This document shows, one piece after another, positions 42,248 through 51,209 of a DNA stretch of 64,000 nt. The DNA comes from Clostridium sp. 'deep sea' (GTDB lineage: Bacteria > Bacillota > UBA994 > PWPR01). The number at the start of each line of letters is the position of its first letter. Within the stretch, counting starts at the first letter, position 1. The notes beneath the pieces are model-generated. The model was not told the origin of the DNA and searched no databases. It saw nothing but the letters and a program-made list of their open reading frames with translations. The DNA is taken from NCBI RefSeq assembly GCF_014931565.1, contig NZ_CP063353.1:1674001-1738000 (forward strand), written 5' to 3'. Both the position numbers and the translations under genes were made by a program.

Positions 42248-42547
42248 TTATTTTTCCTCCCTTACCATATCAATGGCCTTTAGCTTGCACTCATAAGCAC
42301 AAACTCCACAGCCTTTACAATAGTCGTAGTCTATCTCTAGTTTTTCACCTGATTTATCAATAGCACCGTCTGGGCATACTAAAAAACAGCGTAAACAATT
42401 AACACATTTACTAAAATCAATAACAGGTTTAAAGGTTCTCCAACCAGCATTAATACTTGTTAAGTGATCACCTTTACAGGTAGAACCAAGTGGATAATCT
42501 TTTATTGTTTTTGGCTCAGTCCATTTACGTACCTTAGGTCTATCCAT
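42248..42547 (-). CDS. porD: 2-oxoacid:ferredoxin oxidoreductase, delta subunit (ferredoxin-like)
   Basis: Small 99-residue electron-transfer subunit. It has two classical [4Fe-4S] motifs: CVNCLRCFLVCP and CKGCGVCAYECK. Electrons from the TPP intermediate leave to soluble ferredoxin by these clusters. The N-terminal ~45 residues (KTIKDYPLGSTCKGDH and following) match the usual PorD start. It lies 3 nt after porC and directly before porA. Confidence 0.94.
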   Translation of the reverse strand: MDRPKVRKWTEPKTIKDYPLGSTCKGDHLTSINAGWRTFKPVIDFSKCVNCLRCFLVCPDGAIDKSGEKLEIDYDYCKGCGVCAYECKLKAIDMVREEK

Positions 42548-42550
42548 TAG

Positions 42551-43090
42551 TTATTCCCCTTTCACCATGTGATAAGCTTTATCTATTAATTTTATATTTT
42601 TATCAGCTATTTTTGCATGCATGCCATGTTTTATGGCATTTTTGCAATCATCTAAAGAAACCATTTCACTCGTAGCTACTAAAGCACCTAACATTGCAGT
42701 GTTTGTAATAGGTCTACCCAAAATTTCAAGTGCTATTTTTGTAGCATCAAGTGTGATTATTTTATTTGGAATTATGTCTTGATATTTTTGAGGGCTATCT
42801 GTATTTATAATAATTACGGTAGCTTCTTTTAGTCCTGTTAAAACTGCTTTACCCCACAGAGTTTCATCTAAAACTACAACATAATCACAGCTATTAACTT
42901 CACTGCGATCTGTAATTTTTTCTTCTGAAATACGAGTAAATCCTAAAACAGGTGCACCACGACGCTCGGGACCAAACGATGGAAATGCTTGAGCATACTT
43001 TCCATTGTACACTGAGGCAGCCATTCCTAACAGCTTTGCTATAGTAAAGCTACCCTGTCCACCCCTTCCATGCCATCTTACTTCTATCAT
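42551..43090 (-). CDS. porC: 2-oxoacid:ferredoxin oxidoreductase, gamma subunit
   Basis: Structural subunit of the POR complex, 179 residues. The N-terminal EVRWHGRGGQGSFTIAKLL and the FPSFGPERRGAPVLGFTRIS motifs are typical of PorG/PorC proteins and bind the CoA end of the substrate site. It is the first gene of the operon. GGGAGG lies upstream of its ATG, and a perfect palindrome (43120-43142) lies within the leader region 30 nt upstream. Confidence 0.94.
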   Translation of the reverse strand: MIEVRWHGRGGQGSFTIAKLLGMAASVYNGKYAQAFPSFGPERRGAPVLGFTRISEEKITDRSEVNSCDYVVVLDETLWGKAVLTGLKEATVIIINTDSPQKYQDIIPNKIITLDATKIALEILGRPITNTAMLGALVATSEMVSLDDCKNAIKHGMHAKIADKNIKLIDKAYHMVKGE

Positions 43091-43119
43091 TTTATTTTTC
43101 CTCCCAAATATGATTAATA

Positions 43120-43142
43120 TATCAGTTTTCTAACAACTGATA
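43120..43142. promoter_or_regulatory. Palindrome upstream of porCDAB, candidate operator
   Basis: TATCAGTT-TTCTAAC-AACTGATA is a perfect 8-bp inverted repeat in the leader of the por operon. The GntR-type regulator downstream of porB is a candidate binder. The rest of 43091-43341 is A+T-rich DNA between divergent genes. Confidence 0.45.
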
Positions 43143-43341
43143 TACTAGTGATATATTAGCTATATATATTATAGATGTAAAGTGAAAATCTTGCAATGAT
43201 TTTGATGAATTAAACACAATAAAATAAAATTTACATAACCTTAAAAGATTATTTAAACAACTATATTGTTGCTTTTTACATTTTTATATACTACCATTTA
43301 ACTAATTATAAAAAACATACATTTATATAAGAGGTATTTTA

Positions 43342-43827
43342 ATGAAAAAACTTATTGTTATTAATGGAACAATGGGTGTTGGGAAAACTGCTGTTAGCTC
43401 TATGCTTAATAAAAAACTTAAACCATCTGTTTGGCTAGATGGAGACTGGTGTTGGCACATGAATCCGTGGATAATTGATGAACAAAACAAAAAAATGGTA
43501 GAAGATAATATTTCGTATCTATTAAATAATTTTTTAAAGAATGATAATTATCAATACATTATTTTTAATTGGGTTTTGCATAAAGAAAGTATTTGGCAAT
43601 CACTAAATAGTAAACTTATAAAAAAAGATTATGATTTACACCGATTCACTTTAATATGTTCTGAAAAAAAGCTAAGAGAAAGAATGATAAAGGATAATAG
43701 AGCAGTAGCTGTTGTTGAAAGGTCTGTTCAAAACTACCAACGTTACTTAGTCCAAAATACAACAAAAATAGATACTACTGACTTATTAATAAACGAGGTA
43801 GTTGATAGGATTATAGGGCTGTTATAA
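43342..43827 (+). CDS. P-loop nucleotide-binding kinase-like protein
   Basis: A 161-residue protein of the AAA_18/AAA_33-type small-molecule kinases. Walker A is INGTMGVGKTAVSS at residues 6-20. DGDWCWHMNPW follows in the place where the family binds its acceptor substrate, and CSEKKLRERMIKDNR with its arginines resembles a lid segment. The C-terminal IDTTDLLINEVVDRII is also typical of shikimate- and gluconate-kinase-like folds. It could phosphorylate a sugar, nucleoside or antibiotic; no substrate is evident from the surroundings. Single-gene unit, convergent with the ABC transporter at 43891. Confidence 0.7.
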   Translation: MKKLIVINGTMGVGKTAVSSMLNKKLKPSVWLDGDWCWHMNPWIIDEQNKKMVEDNISYLLNNFLKNDNYQYIIFNWVLHKESIWQSLNSKLIKKDYDLHRFTLICSEKKLRERMIKDNRAVAVVERSVQNYQRYLVQNTTKIDTTDLLINEVVDRIIGLL

Positions 43828-43834
43828 CAGCCCT
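43815..43834. terminator. Palindrome at the end of the P-loop kinase gene
   Basis: AGGGCTGTTATAACAGCCCT is a perfect 20-bp palindrome that includes the stop codon. It lacks a T run, so its terminator role is uncertain. It may serve both convergent genes. Confidence 0.4.
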
Positions 43835-43890
43835 GTGGTGTACTCACTATTCTCGTGGTGAGTTTTCATTATATCTATTGAAGTTTGCTT

Positions 43891-45537
43891 TTAGTCAGCA
43901 GTATTATAATGAGCTTTCACTTGCAGTTGTTCTTTTGAGAGCTTTATTAGCTTACCATTTTCTATTTTTAGTATTTCATCAACCATATCTAATAAATCTA
44001 AATTCACCTTATGAGTAACCATTATACATGTAGTATTTTTGAGATTCAAAATGGTTTTCTCTACCTCTTTAGCGGTTTCGGGATCTAGTGATGATGTCAT
44101 TTCATCAATTAATAATACTGGTGTTTTTCTTAAAATAGCTCGAGCAATTGCTATTCTTTGTTTTTCTCCACCTGATAAGTTTGATCCACCTTCCTCTATA
44201 ATCATATCCCACTTATCCATATATTTATAAAGCTGAGCATCTTGTAAAGCAGATTGTACTTCTTTATCCTCATACTTTTTAAATAGAGTTATATTATCAT
44301 ATAAGCTAGTACTAAATAGGAAAATATCTTGATGAATCATAGCCATAATCTTACTAACAGATTTATAATTAAACGATTTCATATCTATATTATCAACTCT
44401 AATTTCTCCTTTGTTTGCATGAACAGCTTTCATTAATAACTTTAACAAGGTAGACTTACCACATCCACTCTCTCCAATAAGTAGATATTTCTTTCCTTTT
44501 TTAAATTCTAAATTTAAATTATCAAACAAAACATTATTGCTGTAGGAAAACTGCAAACCTTCAACTTTAATACTTTTATTAAAAGTAACTGCTGTAGTTA
44601 ATGCACTTGATTCTGAAGATATATCTGTACTATTGCTTTTATTATATAACTTGACCTTTTTAATAATTCCTTTTACTGAATTAAACTTATTAATGTTATT
44701 GGCTACACTCATAATAGGCGATGCCAAATTGTTAGTTAATTGAATCGAGGCAATCATAGTACCTAAGGTTACTTGTCCTATTATTACTAAATAGGTTCCT
44801 ACAGACATAATTACAATAAATACTAATGTGCTAAGCATACTGTTTAAAGAACTTATAGCCACAGTTATATTGTTAAATTTATATCTTTTTTCTTCAACGC
44901 TATTATTAGAAGCATTATAATTATTTAAAACATCGTCAACAATATTAAAGCTTTTAATGGTATGTATTCCTAAAATATATTCCTTTATACTTCTAACCTG
45001 ATTTACAAGAGCATTTGTATAGTTTAGCCTAGATTTGGATATTGCTTTGCCTGTTTTAGATGCCACCAGTATAGGTATAAGAGATGATATTATGACTGCT
45101 ATAGTTAGCCAAACACTTAGGTAAAGCATATACACTAGAGCTATAACCGCTGTGGAAATACTGAGTGTTGTTTTAAATATATTTCTATAATAGTCATTTT
45201 CGAGAAGGTTAATGTCATTGTTTAGTAAAGATATTATTTTAGATGATTCATGTTTTTGTGACTCATCTAAAATAACATTTTTAAAAATATTTCTTTTTAA
45301 GCGAGTAAGGTTATTCTTTATTAACTTATTTTGCATTATGTTACTTAAAAATCCGATAATTGTGGTTAAAATAAGATATGCAATAGCCAATTTTATTGTA
45401 TTAATAAGAACACTAACATCTCCTGTTACAGATGAATCTACAATTTTCTTTAGTATTATAGCTATATAAACTGTAAAAAAAGCATTTAAGATAGTAAATA
45501 TAATACTTAGAATAAAAAGAGAACCTTTTTTAATCAC
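43891..45537 (-). CDS. ABC exporter, fused membrane and ATPase domains
   Basis: A half-transporter of 548 residues that works as a dimer and exports an unknown compound. Six membrane helices in residues ~1-290 are followed by a nucleotide-binding domain with Walker A GESGCGKSTLL, Q-loop IHQDIFLFS, signature NLSGGEKQRIAIARAI, Walker B VLLIDEMTSSLD and switch histidine VTHKVNLD. The catalytic glutamate is present, so a homodimer could be active. It is isolated from the heterodimeric exporter further right and has no regulator or peptide gene next to it. Confidence 0.9.
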   Translation of the reverse strand: MIKKGSLFILSIIFTILNAFFTVYIAIILKKIVDSSVTGDVSVLINTIKLAIAYLILTTIIGFLSNIMQNKLIKNNLTRLKRNIFKNVILDESQKHESSKIISLLNNDINLLENDYYRNIFKTTLSISTAVIALVYMLYLSVWLTIAVIISSLIPILVASKTGKAISKSRLNYTNALVNQVRSIKEYILGIHTIKSFNIVDDVLNNYNASNNSVEEKRYKFNNITVAISSLNSMLSTLVFIVIMSVGTYLVIIGQVTLGTMIASIQLTNNLASPIMSVANNINKFNSVKGIIKKVKLYNKSNSTDISSESSALTTAVTFNKSIKVEGLQFSYSNNVLFDNLNLEFKKGKKYLLIGESGCGKSTLLKLLMKAVHANKGEIRVDNIDMKSFNYKSVSKIMAMIHQDIFLFSTSLYDNITLFKKYEDKEVQSALQDAQLYKYMDKWDMIIEEGGSNLSGGEKQRIAIARAILRKTPVLLIDEMTSSLDPETAKEVEKTILNLKNTTCIMVTHKVNLDLLDMVDEILKIENGKLIKLSKEQLQVKAHYNTAD

Positions 45538-45610
45538 TTGTCAACTCAACTCCTCACAAATTTTTATATCATTTGAGAATAATTTATTAACTAAAATTTT
45601 ATATTTTTAA

Positions 45611-45675
45611 GCAAAACTATAATAAATACGAAAACTACTCTATGGGTAAACCTCGTGTTCACTTGCGTTTATCTC
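45611..45675 (-). repeat. Dispersed repeat family, copy 1 (inverted, diverged)
   Basis: On the minus strand GATAAACGCAAGTGAACACG, then AGGTTTACCC and CGTATTTATTATAGTTTTG align with the two direct copies at 45824-45930 and 45938-46018. It is the most diverged of the three. Confidence 0.65.
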
Positions 45676-45823
45676 ATTTAAAAAAGTAATATATTAAATT
45701 ATTTAAGAATATATCCACTGATTTTAATATAATACCTTTATATTTACTACATTTTCAAGATTATGTCAACTATATTTAAACTAATTATTTATGGTAATTT
45801 CTAATTCTTATGTAGTATAGTTG

Positions 45824-45930
45824 TTTTATTCTTGTTTTTTCTTCCTAAGACAAACACGGGTGAACACAAGGTTCACCCCTACATTGGGTTTGTGTATTTA
45901 TTATAATTTTAGTTTAATGGGGATTTTGTA
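45824..45930 (+). repeat. Dispersed repeat family, copy 2 (with intact hairpin)
   Basis: Contains TTCTTG, then GACAAACACGGGTGAACAC, the hairpin GGGTGAACACAAGGTTCACCC (21 nt, quoted as GGGTGAAC / GTTCACCC) with CCTACATTGGG, and GTATTTATTATAATTTTAGT. The G-rich hairpin core resembles the short GTAGGGGTGAAC-type elements seen in many bacterial genomes. Confidence 0.7.
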
Positions 45931-45937
45931 ACTATCC

Positions 45938-46018
45938 TATTCTTGTTCATCTCTTCTTATGACAAACACGGGTGAACACGAACGTATTTATTGCAGTTTT
46001 AGTATAATGAAATTTTTA
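45938..46018 (+). repeat. Dispersed repeat family, copy 3 (hairpin half deleted)
   Basis: Begins TTCTTGTTCATCTC, repeats GACAAACACGGGTGAACACG exactly over 19 bases and then jumps to GTATTTATTGCAGTTTTAGT. The second half of the hairpin (AAGGTTCACCCCTAC in copy 2) is missing. The region 45676-45823 between copies 1 and 2 is plain A+T-rich DNA. Confidence 0.7.
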
Positions 46019-46049
46019 GTAACGCCGAGAGCGGACCACCTCGTAAGAA

Positions 46050-47825
46050 TCAGCCTAATTTCCAGCCTAGGTCTTCCAACTGTTTATACACCTGATACCA
46101 GCCCTTTTCTTGAGCCAGTTGTTCTGGACTACCAGATTGTACTAAGTCTCCATTAGCTATAATATGAACAGTGTCAGCATCTACTATGCCAGACAAACGA
46201 TGGCTTATTGTTATTATGGTACGTTGTTTACTGGCCTGTCGTAGGGCTTTAAACACCTGTTCTTCAGTAATGGTATCCATTTGAGAAGTTGGCTCATCAA
46301 GTAATAATACAGGGGGATTACATACAATGGCTCTTGCTATGGATAAAAGTTGAGATTGCCCAAAAGATAATTTCATTCCAAGTGTACCCAGTACTGTATC
46401 GTATCCATTTTCGAGTTTTTTTATAAACTCATGTAATCCTACTGATTTGGCAGCTTCAATCACTGTCTCTCTAGGTATTTCATCACTATTTAAGGTAATA
46501 TTATCAGCTACGCTTCCTTCAAATATAACAACCTGTTGTGGAACTATACCTATTAGTTTCCTACGATCGTTTGGATTTAGGTTGTATGGATTAATTCCAT
46601 AAATCTTTACATTACCCTTATTTGGAGCATATAATCCAGCTATTAAATTCATTACAGTTGTTTTACCAGCGCCTGTTCTACCCACTAAGGCTACTTTTTC
46701 ACCCTGCGGTATTTTAATTGACATATTGTTTACGACATTTTGATTTTCATTGTAGGCAAAGCTAACATTTTGTAGCTCTATGCTATAAGGGTTATGATAG
46801 TATGCTATATTACCATTAAAGCTTTCTACTTCTGTCTTTTGTTCTGTTTTAACTGACAATAATTCAGCTACTCTTTTGATGCCAGCTACAGCTTGCTGAA
46901 TGATTTGTATTTGATTACTTAGTGATTCTATAGGACCGATTAAACGTGCTAAAAGGTCTATCATCGCTGCTAAGCTACCTACAGATATAGCTAAACTATC
47001 AGTTACTGAGGTTTTTGCTGCCAAGAATACTACTAAGGCAATAATAAATGACCTTAGAACCTGCATTACACAAGGAAATGCCGAGATATAAAAAGCTGCC
47101 TTATGGCTTACCTTAAGGCTATTCTCTAATGGTTGCTGAAATTTATGGCAATAATCATTTTCTTTATCAAAAGATTTTATAATTCTCATTCCACTAAAGA
47201 TTTCTTGTAGATAGGTATTAATAAGACTTATAGATTTTCGTATTAACATTTGAGCCTGTAACATGTTTTTACGAAAATATTTTGCTAATACATAAACAAT
47301 TGGCAATACTATTAGGCTCACAAAACACAAGGTAGGGCTTATAATATACATGGCAGCTAACACGCCAAATACTTGAAAAAGACTAGTAATAGAGTTAATT
47401 AAGCCTGCTGAGAATATTTTATCAATAGCATCTACATCCGATGTTACTCTACTAATTAGTTCCCCAACTGGGGTTTTATTGTAGTATTTAATAGACAGCT
47501 TTGATAAATGTGTTGCCAATTTTAAGCGCATATCATATAACAGATATTGCCCAATAAATGAGGTTAAATAGGTTTGTAAAAACTGCATAAAACTACTACC
47601 TAAATATACCAAAAGATATAATGTAGCTGCTTGCCAGAGCCCTTGTGTTATGCCTAACTTAATATAGTTATCAATAACTCTTCTTAAAATTAATGGTGGA
47701 AGTAAAGCAAAAAACATACTTACAATTGCTACAATAAATACTGCAGTAAATTTTGTCCATAATTTAGGCCAAGATTCTTTAATAGATAATTTTATTAATT
47801 GCCCAGGATTTATTTTATTATTCAT
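46050..47825 (-). CDS. Heterodimeric ABC multidrug exporter, subunit with catalytic glutamate (LmrD/YheH-like)
   Basis: Second half of a heterodimeric drug exporter; 591 residues from the ATG at 47825. That start was chosen because TTGGAGG lies 9 nt upstream; the ATG three codons earlier sits directly on the ribosome site, and the longer frame would overlap the previous gene widely. Walker A is GRTGAGKTTVMNL, Walker B VLLLDEPTSQMD with the catalytic glutamate. The signature is unusual: LSFGQSQLLSIARAI, where most transporters have LSGGQ. This defect pairs with the missing glutamate of the partner, so one of the two ATP sites is degenerate, as in LmrCD, BmrCD and TM287/288. It overlaps the partner gene by 8 nt. 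Confidence 0.93.
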   Translation of the reverse strand: MNNKINPGQLIKLSIKESWPKLWTKFTAVFIVAIVSMFFALLPPLILRRVIDNYIKLGITQGLWQAATLYLLVYLGSSFMQFLQTYLTSFIGQYLLYDMRLKLATHLSKLSIKYYNKTPVGELISRVTSDVDAIDKIFSAGLINSITSLFQVFGVLAAMYIISPTLCFVSLIVLPIVYVLAKYFRKNMLQAQMLIRKSISLINTYLQEIFSGMRIIKSFDKENDYCHKFQQPLENSLKVSHKAAFYISAFPCVMQVLRSFIIALVVFLAAKTSVTDSLAISVGSLAAMIDLLARLIGPIESLSNQIQIIQQAVAGIKRVAELLSVKTEQKTEVESFNGNIAYYHNPYSIELQNVSFAYNENQNVVNNMSIKIPQGEKVALVGRTGAGKTTVMNLIAGLYAPNKGNVKIYGINPYNLNPNDRRKLIGIVPQQVVIFEGSVADNITLNSDEIPRETVIEAAKSVGLHEFIKKLENGYDTVLGTLGMKLSFGQSQLLSIARAIVCNPPVLLLDEPTSQMDTITEEQVFKALRQASKQRTIITISHRLSGIVDADTVHIIANGDLVQSGSPEQLAQEKGWYQVYKQLEDLGWKLG

Positions 47826-49605
47826 TTTGTTCATCCTCCAACCATGTTTGAGCTGTATATATTTTATTATAGGTTTTGCCATTTTTAATAAGATGCGCAT
47901 GGCTTCCTTGCTCAATAATATTACCGTCGTTAAGTACAATTATATGATCTAAATAAGGAAATGCATTTAGCCTATGGGAGAATAAAAAAGCAGTTTTACC
48001 TTTTAGAGCTTTTCTCAATCGCTCAATTATTCGTCTTTCTGTACCTATATCAACAGCGGAAAAAGGATCATCTAAAATTTGCACATCGTTATCTGTATAT
48101 AGAGCTCTGGCTAAGGCAATTCTCTGACGTTGGCCACCAGAGACTCTTACCCCACGCTCTCCAATTAGGGTATCTGAACCATTCTCAAACAGTTCTAAAT
48201 CATCACTTAAAGCTACTAAGTAAAGAGCCTGCTCTAGTCTTTTATTATCATTATCTTGAAAACTACTACTAAACTTAATATTATCAGCAACAGATGCTGA
48301 AAATAAAAATGCATCCTGCCCCGCATAGGCTATAAGGTTGGCTTTTTGCTCTTTACTAAGATGAGAAAGCTCTTTATTACCATATTTTATGTTACCATCA
48401 TAACTGTATAAGCCTGTTAACACTAAAGCTAAAGCTGATTTACCAGAACCTATAGCGCCAGTTATTCCCACTAAAGAACCAATCGGTACTTCAAAATTTA
48501 TATTATTTAAAACATTTTGGCTTGTATTTGGATACTTAAAACTCATATTTTTAACAGATATGCTTTCATCTTTATTAAATTTAACTTTTTCAGCTGAATT
48601 TTCGTTTGATAGGTTGTTCTCAGTAAGGATTTTTTCTTTAATTCGTTGCCACGAGGCTAATGCACCATGCCAACGGTTAAATACATTTGCGGCTACCCAA
48701 GTTCTACGTGACATAGCTGTAAACATTGTTAAGTATGCTGTAAAGGTTCCGATACTCCAAAGTTTCTTAGCTACCATTTCACCACCCAAAGCTATTGCTG
48801 CAATAATACCTATTGAAGCTAAAAAAGCATATATAGGCATCATACCTTGTTTTAAAAGGGTGGTTTTAATGTTCCATTTTACTTGCTCATTGGCGTAATG
48901 TGCTAATTTCTTTTTTTCAGCTTTTTCTCTACCATAGAGCCTTAGAATTGCTACACTATTGATTGTAGAATATAAATGGGAGGTTACTCTGGAGGCATAC
49001 TGTCTGGCTTTTAAAGAGTATTGGTAAAGTGGGTGACGAGCACTCTCTGCTATCCATAAAGCAAAAGGAATCGGAATTGAACATACTAAAGTAATTTTGA
49101 AGTTATAGAATAGAAGTACAACAAAATATGATATCATTAACAGCCACGTATCCCAAGCCTCATTAATGGTATATTGCACTGTATCAACAAGTTGTTCTAC
49201 ATCGCCAACTGTTCTAGACATCATGTCTCCTACTGATTCTTGTTCAATTGAGCCCATATCTTTAGCTAAGGTACTTTCAAGCAAGCCAGCTCTCATATCA
49301 CCTCTTATCAGAAAACACATTTTTCTAATATAACGTCTTTTAATGTAGCGAGCATATTGAAAAAATGCAGTAGACAAAATAAATAATGTACACCAAAAGA
49401 TTAAGCTTTGAACTCTTATAGAAGTAACCCCTTGGTTTAATAATAATGAAACTACGTCTATGGCTTTACCCAGTATAATTGGGCCAGTAACAATAATGGT
49501 ATTGTATATAATACCACCTGCTGCCTCTAACCAAAATAATCCACGATGGCGATTAATATAAGATATTAACTTATGCTGATTGTTTTCAGGTAGTTTAAAT
49601 TTCAT
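47818..49605 (-). CDS. Heterodimeric ABC multidrug exporter, subunit with degenerate Walker B (LmrC/YheI-like)
   Basis: First half of the exporter, 595 residues: six membrane helices in ~1-320, then the nucleotide-binding domain. Walker A is GAIGSGKSALALVL, the signature VSGGQRQRIALARAL is canonical, but Walker B reads VQILDDPFSAVD with aspartate where the catalytic glutamate should be. This is the hallmark of the non-catalytic site in heterodimeric exporters, and its normal signature completes the active site of the partner. It lies 24 nt after the PadR regulator, the same arrangement as LmrR-LmrCD of lactococci. Confidence 0.93.
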   Translation of the reverse strand: MKFKLPENNQHKLISYINRHRGLFWLEAAGGIIYNTIIVTGPIILGKAIDVVSLLLNQGVTSIRVQSLIFWCTLFILSTAFFQYARYIKRRYIRKMCFLIRGDMRAGLLESTLAKDMGSIEQESVGDMMSRTVGDVEQLVDTVQYTINEAWDTWLLMISYFVVLLFYNFKITLVCSIPIPFALWIAESARHPLYQYSLKARQYASRVTSHLYSTINSVAILRLYGREKAEKKKLAHYANEQVKWNIKTTLLKQGMMPIYAFLASIGIIAAIALGGEMVAKKLWSIGTFTAYLTMFTAMSRRTWVAANVFNRWHGALASWQRIKEKILTENNLSNENSAEKVKFNKDESISVKNMSFKYPNTSQNVLNNINFEVPIGSLVGITGAIGSGKSALALVLTGLYSYDGNIKYGNKELSHLSKEQKANLIAYAGQDAFLFSASVADNIKFSSSFQDNDNKRLEQALYLVALSDDLELFENGSDTLIGERGVRVSGGQRQRIALARALYTDNDVQILDDPFSAVDIGTERRIIERLRKALKGKTAFLFSHRLNAFPYLDHIIVLNDGNIIEQGSHAHLIKNGKTYNKIYTAQTWLEDEQNE

Positions 49606-49629
49606 CTACTTCTCCCCTCACCATATTTA

Positions 49630-49938
49630 TTATTTTATTTTTAGTTCACTAACTAACTCTTTTAGATAATTACGAGCATTCTTTAGCTCTTCTTTACCCA
49701 GCTCTGTTATTTCATAGTATTTTCTTATTTTTCCGTTTACGTTTTTTTCAAAATGAGCTAATAAACCCTCTTTTTCTAAGCTGTGTAATATAGGGTAAAG
49801 GGTACCAGGACTTAAGTTATAGCCATGTTCAGCTAACTCAGCTAACATCCAACTGCCATAAATTGCTTCTTTATTGGCATGATGTAAGATGTGCAGACTA
49901 ATTAAGCCCTGAGATAATCTTTTCATTGTTAATCCCAT
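49630..49938 (-). CDS. PadR-family transcriptional repressor
   Basis: A 102-residue PadR-type winged-helix protein with ISLHILHHANKEAIYGSWML, NLSPGTLYPILHSLEKEGLL and GKIRKYYEITELGKEEL. The start at 49938 (MGLTMKRLSQG) was chosen because AAGGAG lies 7 nt upstream; an ATG 15 codons earlier would place the coding sequence over an operator-like palindrome. The protein has the short C-terminal helix that is used for dimerisation and drug binding in LmrR-type members. It leads an operon with the two exporter genes and probably represses it until a toxic compound binds. Confidence 0.92.
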   Translation of the reverse strand: MGLTMKRLSQGLISLHILHHANKEAIYGSWMLAELAEHGYNLSPGTLYPILHSLEKEGLLAHFEKNVNGKIRKYYEITELGKEELKNARNYLKELVSELKIK

Positions 49939-49964
49939 TTTTAAACTCCTTTTCAGTATTTCGT

Positions 49965-49979
49965 TATCGATTTTCGATA
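49965..49979. promoter_or_regulatory. Palindrome, candidate PadR operator
   Basis: TATCGA-TTT-TCGATA is a perfect inverted repeat about 12 nt upstream of the ribosome site of the PadR gene. Position and symmetry fit an autoregulatory site. Confidence 0.55.
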
Positions 49980-50037
49980 TCATATTTAGTAATAACAGTA
50001 TAATTGTTTATCTCAAATAATGCAAGTATAAAATCAA

Positions 50038-50073
50038 AATAAAAAAGCTGTCCACATTTAAGTGCAACAGCTT
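50038..50073 (-). terminator. Intrinsic terminator behind the TPR gene
   Basis: On the minus strand AGCTGTTGCACTTAAATGTGGACAGCT (stem AGCTGT, GCAC/GTG) is followed by TTTTTTAT, 41 nt downstream of the stop codon of the gene at 50114. Confidence 0.82.
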
Positions 50074-50113
50074 ATTATTATTAGTTTATGAATCAATAAA
50101 CACAACTAAGTTT

Positions 50114-50941
50114 TTACTCTCTGCCTACATTATTTTTAACGCAATATGCTGCTAAATAACCAAACCCCGACCAGCAATCTCCAGCTAAACTTAAAATAAC
50201 TTCAATAATCTTATTAGCCTCATCTTTCATACCTGTTAGGGCTAAATATCTACTAATTCCATATGCTTTTGTTACATATTCCATATTAGCAAAACGATAT
50301 TTCTCTTTTATTTCCAAAACTTCTTCAAAGGTTTTAGTCCCTTTATATACCTGTATCATATCTCTGTATACAAAGTTTTCTCCACAGGGCATTTTAGGGT
50401 CAACTAAACTAGCTAAATCATTGGCGTAATCAAATTCACCCATTTCCATCAGGTTAATTACTCGCCAATTAACAATTGCAGGAAACAACTCACAGTCTAA
50501 AGCAGTCATCTCATAACAGGTTTTATACGCTTTTTCTGCTCTTTCAAAATCACCTATTAAATGATAAGCAAAGCCTAGGTGATACCATATATTCCAATTA
50601 TTTTGCTCTATTCTCGAGGCAAGTTCAAAGTCTGCGGCTCCCTCATAAAACCTATAACTACTTAGTAAACGATGCCCTCTATGTCGATAGAGTAGCGCAT
50701 TAAAGGGATCTAAACAAATAGCTTTTGAAAATGCCTCAACAGCCTCTCTATAAAGCTTTTGTTTTGCTAAACCTAACCCTTTTTTCATCCATAGCTCTGC
50801 ATTACAACAATCTTTTGCTATTTTTTTTTCTAATTCTTTTACTTCTTTGCTATGTTGTATTGTAGGTACGTTTTCAAATACTTGACTCTCTTTTGTTGCA
50901 GTCACATCTGTTACAGTATACGATAGCTTATTTTTACTCAC
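50114..50941 (-). CDS. Tetratricopeptide repeat protein
   Basis: A 275-residue helical-repeat protein. At least three TPR motifs are visible between residues 40 and 150: AELWMKKGLGLAKQKLYREA, NALLYRHRGHRLLSSYRFYE and WNIWYHLGFAYHLIGDFERA, with the small-large pattern W-LG-Y-A-F-A of the family. The C-terminal half continues as helices but is more diverged. No signal peptide or catalytic domain is present, so it is probably a cytosolic protein-interaction module. Its partners cannot be read from the neighbours. It forms its own unit; 50942-51209 upstream has no gene. Confidence 0.8.
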   Translation of the reverse strand: MSKNKLSYTVTDVTATKESQVFENVPTIQHSKEVKELEKKIAKDCCNAELWMKKGLGLAKQKLYREAVEAFSKAICLDPFNALLYRHRGHRLLSSYRFYEGAADFELASRIEQNNWNIWYHLGFAYHLIGDFERAEKAYKTCYEMTALDCELFPAIVNWRVINLMEMGEFDYANDLASLVDPKMPCGENFVYRDMIQVYKGTKTFEEVLEIKEKYRFANMEYVTKAYGISRYLALTGMKDEANKIIEVILSLAGDCWSGFGYLAAYCVKNNVGRE

Positions 50942-51209
50942 TAGTAAGTCCCCTTTAACAATATCGTTAACAATTATGTATTTATCTTATATTCAATACT
51001 TAGTTTTATTATGTAAATTCTCCTGCATATTACTCTATTTTATTGTTAGCAGTTAAACATCATTTAATGTAGGTATAATTAAGTTATTAATTTTAAAGCT
51101 TTATTTTCTTTTGTTTACGGAGCAAATGAGCATATTTAGTAGCGTACAACCTTTAAATATTTAAAAGGGTTTTTTAGCAAAACGATTATACTAATAAAAC
51201 CCCTATCTT

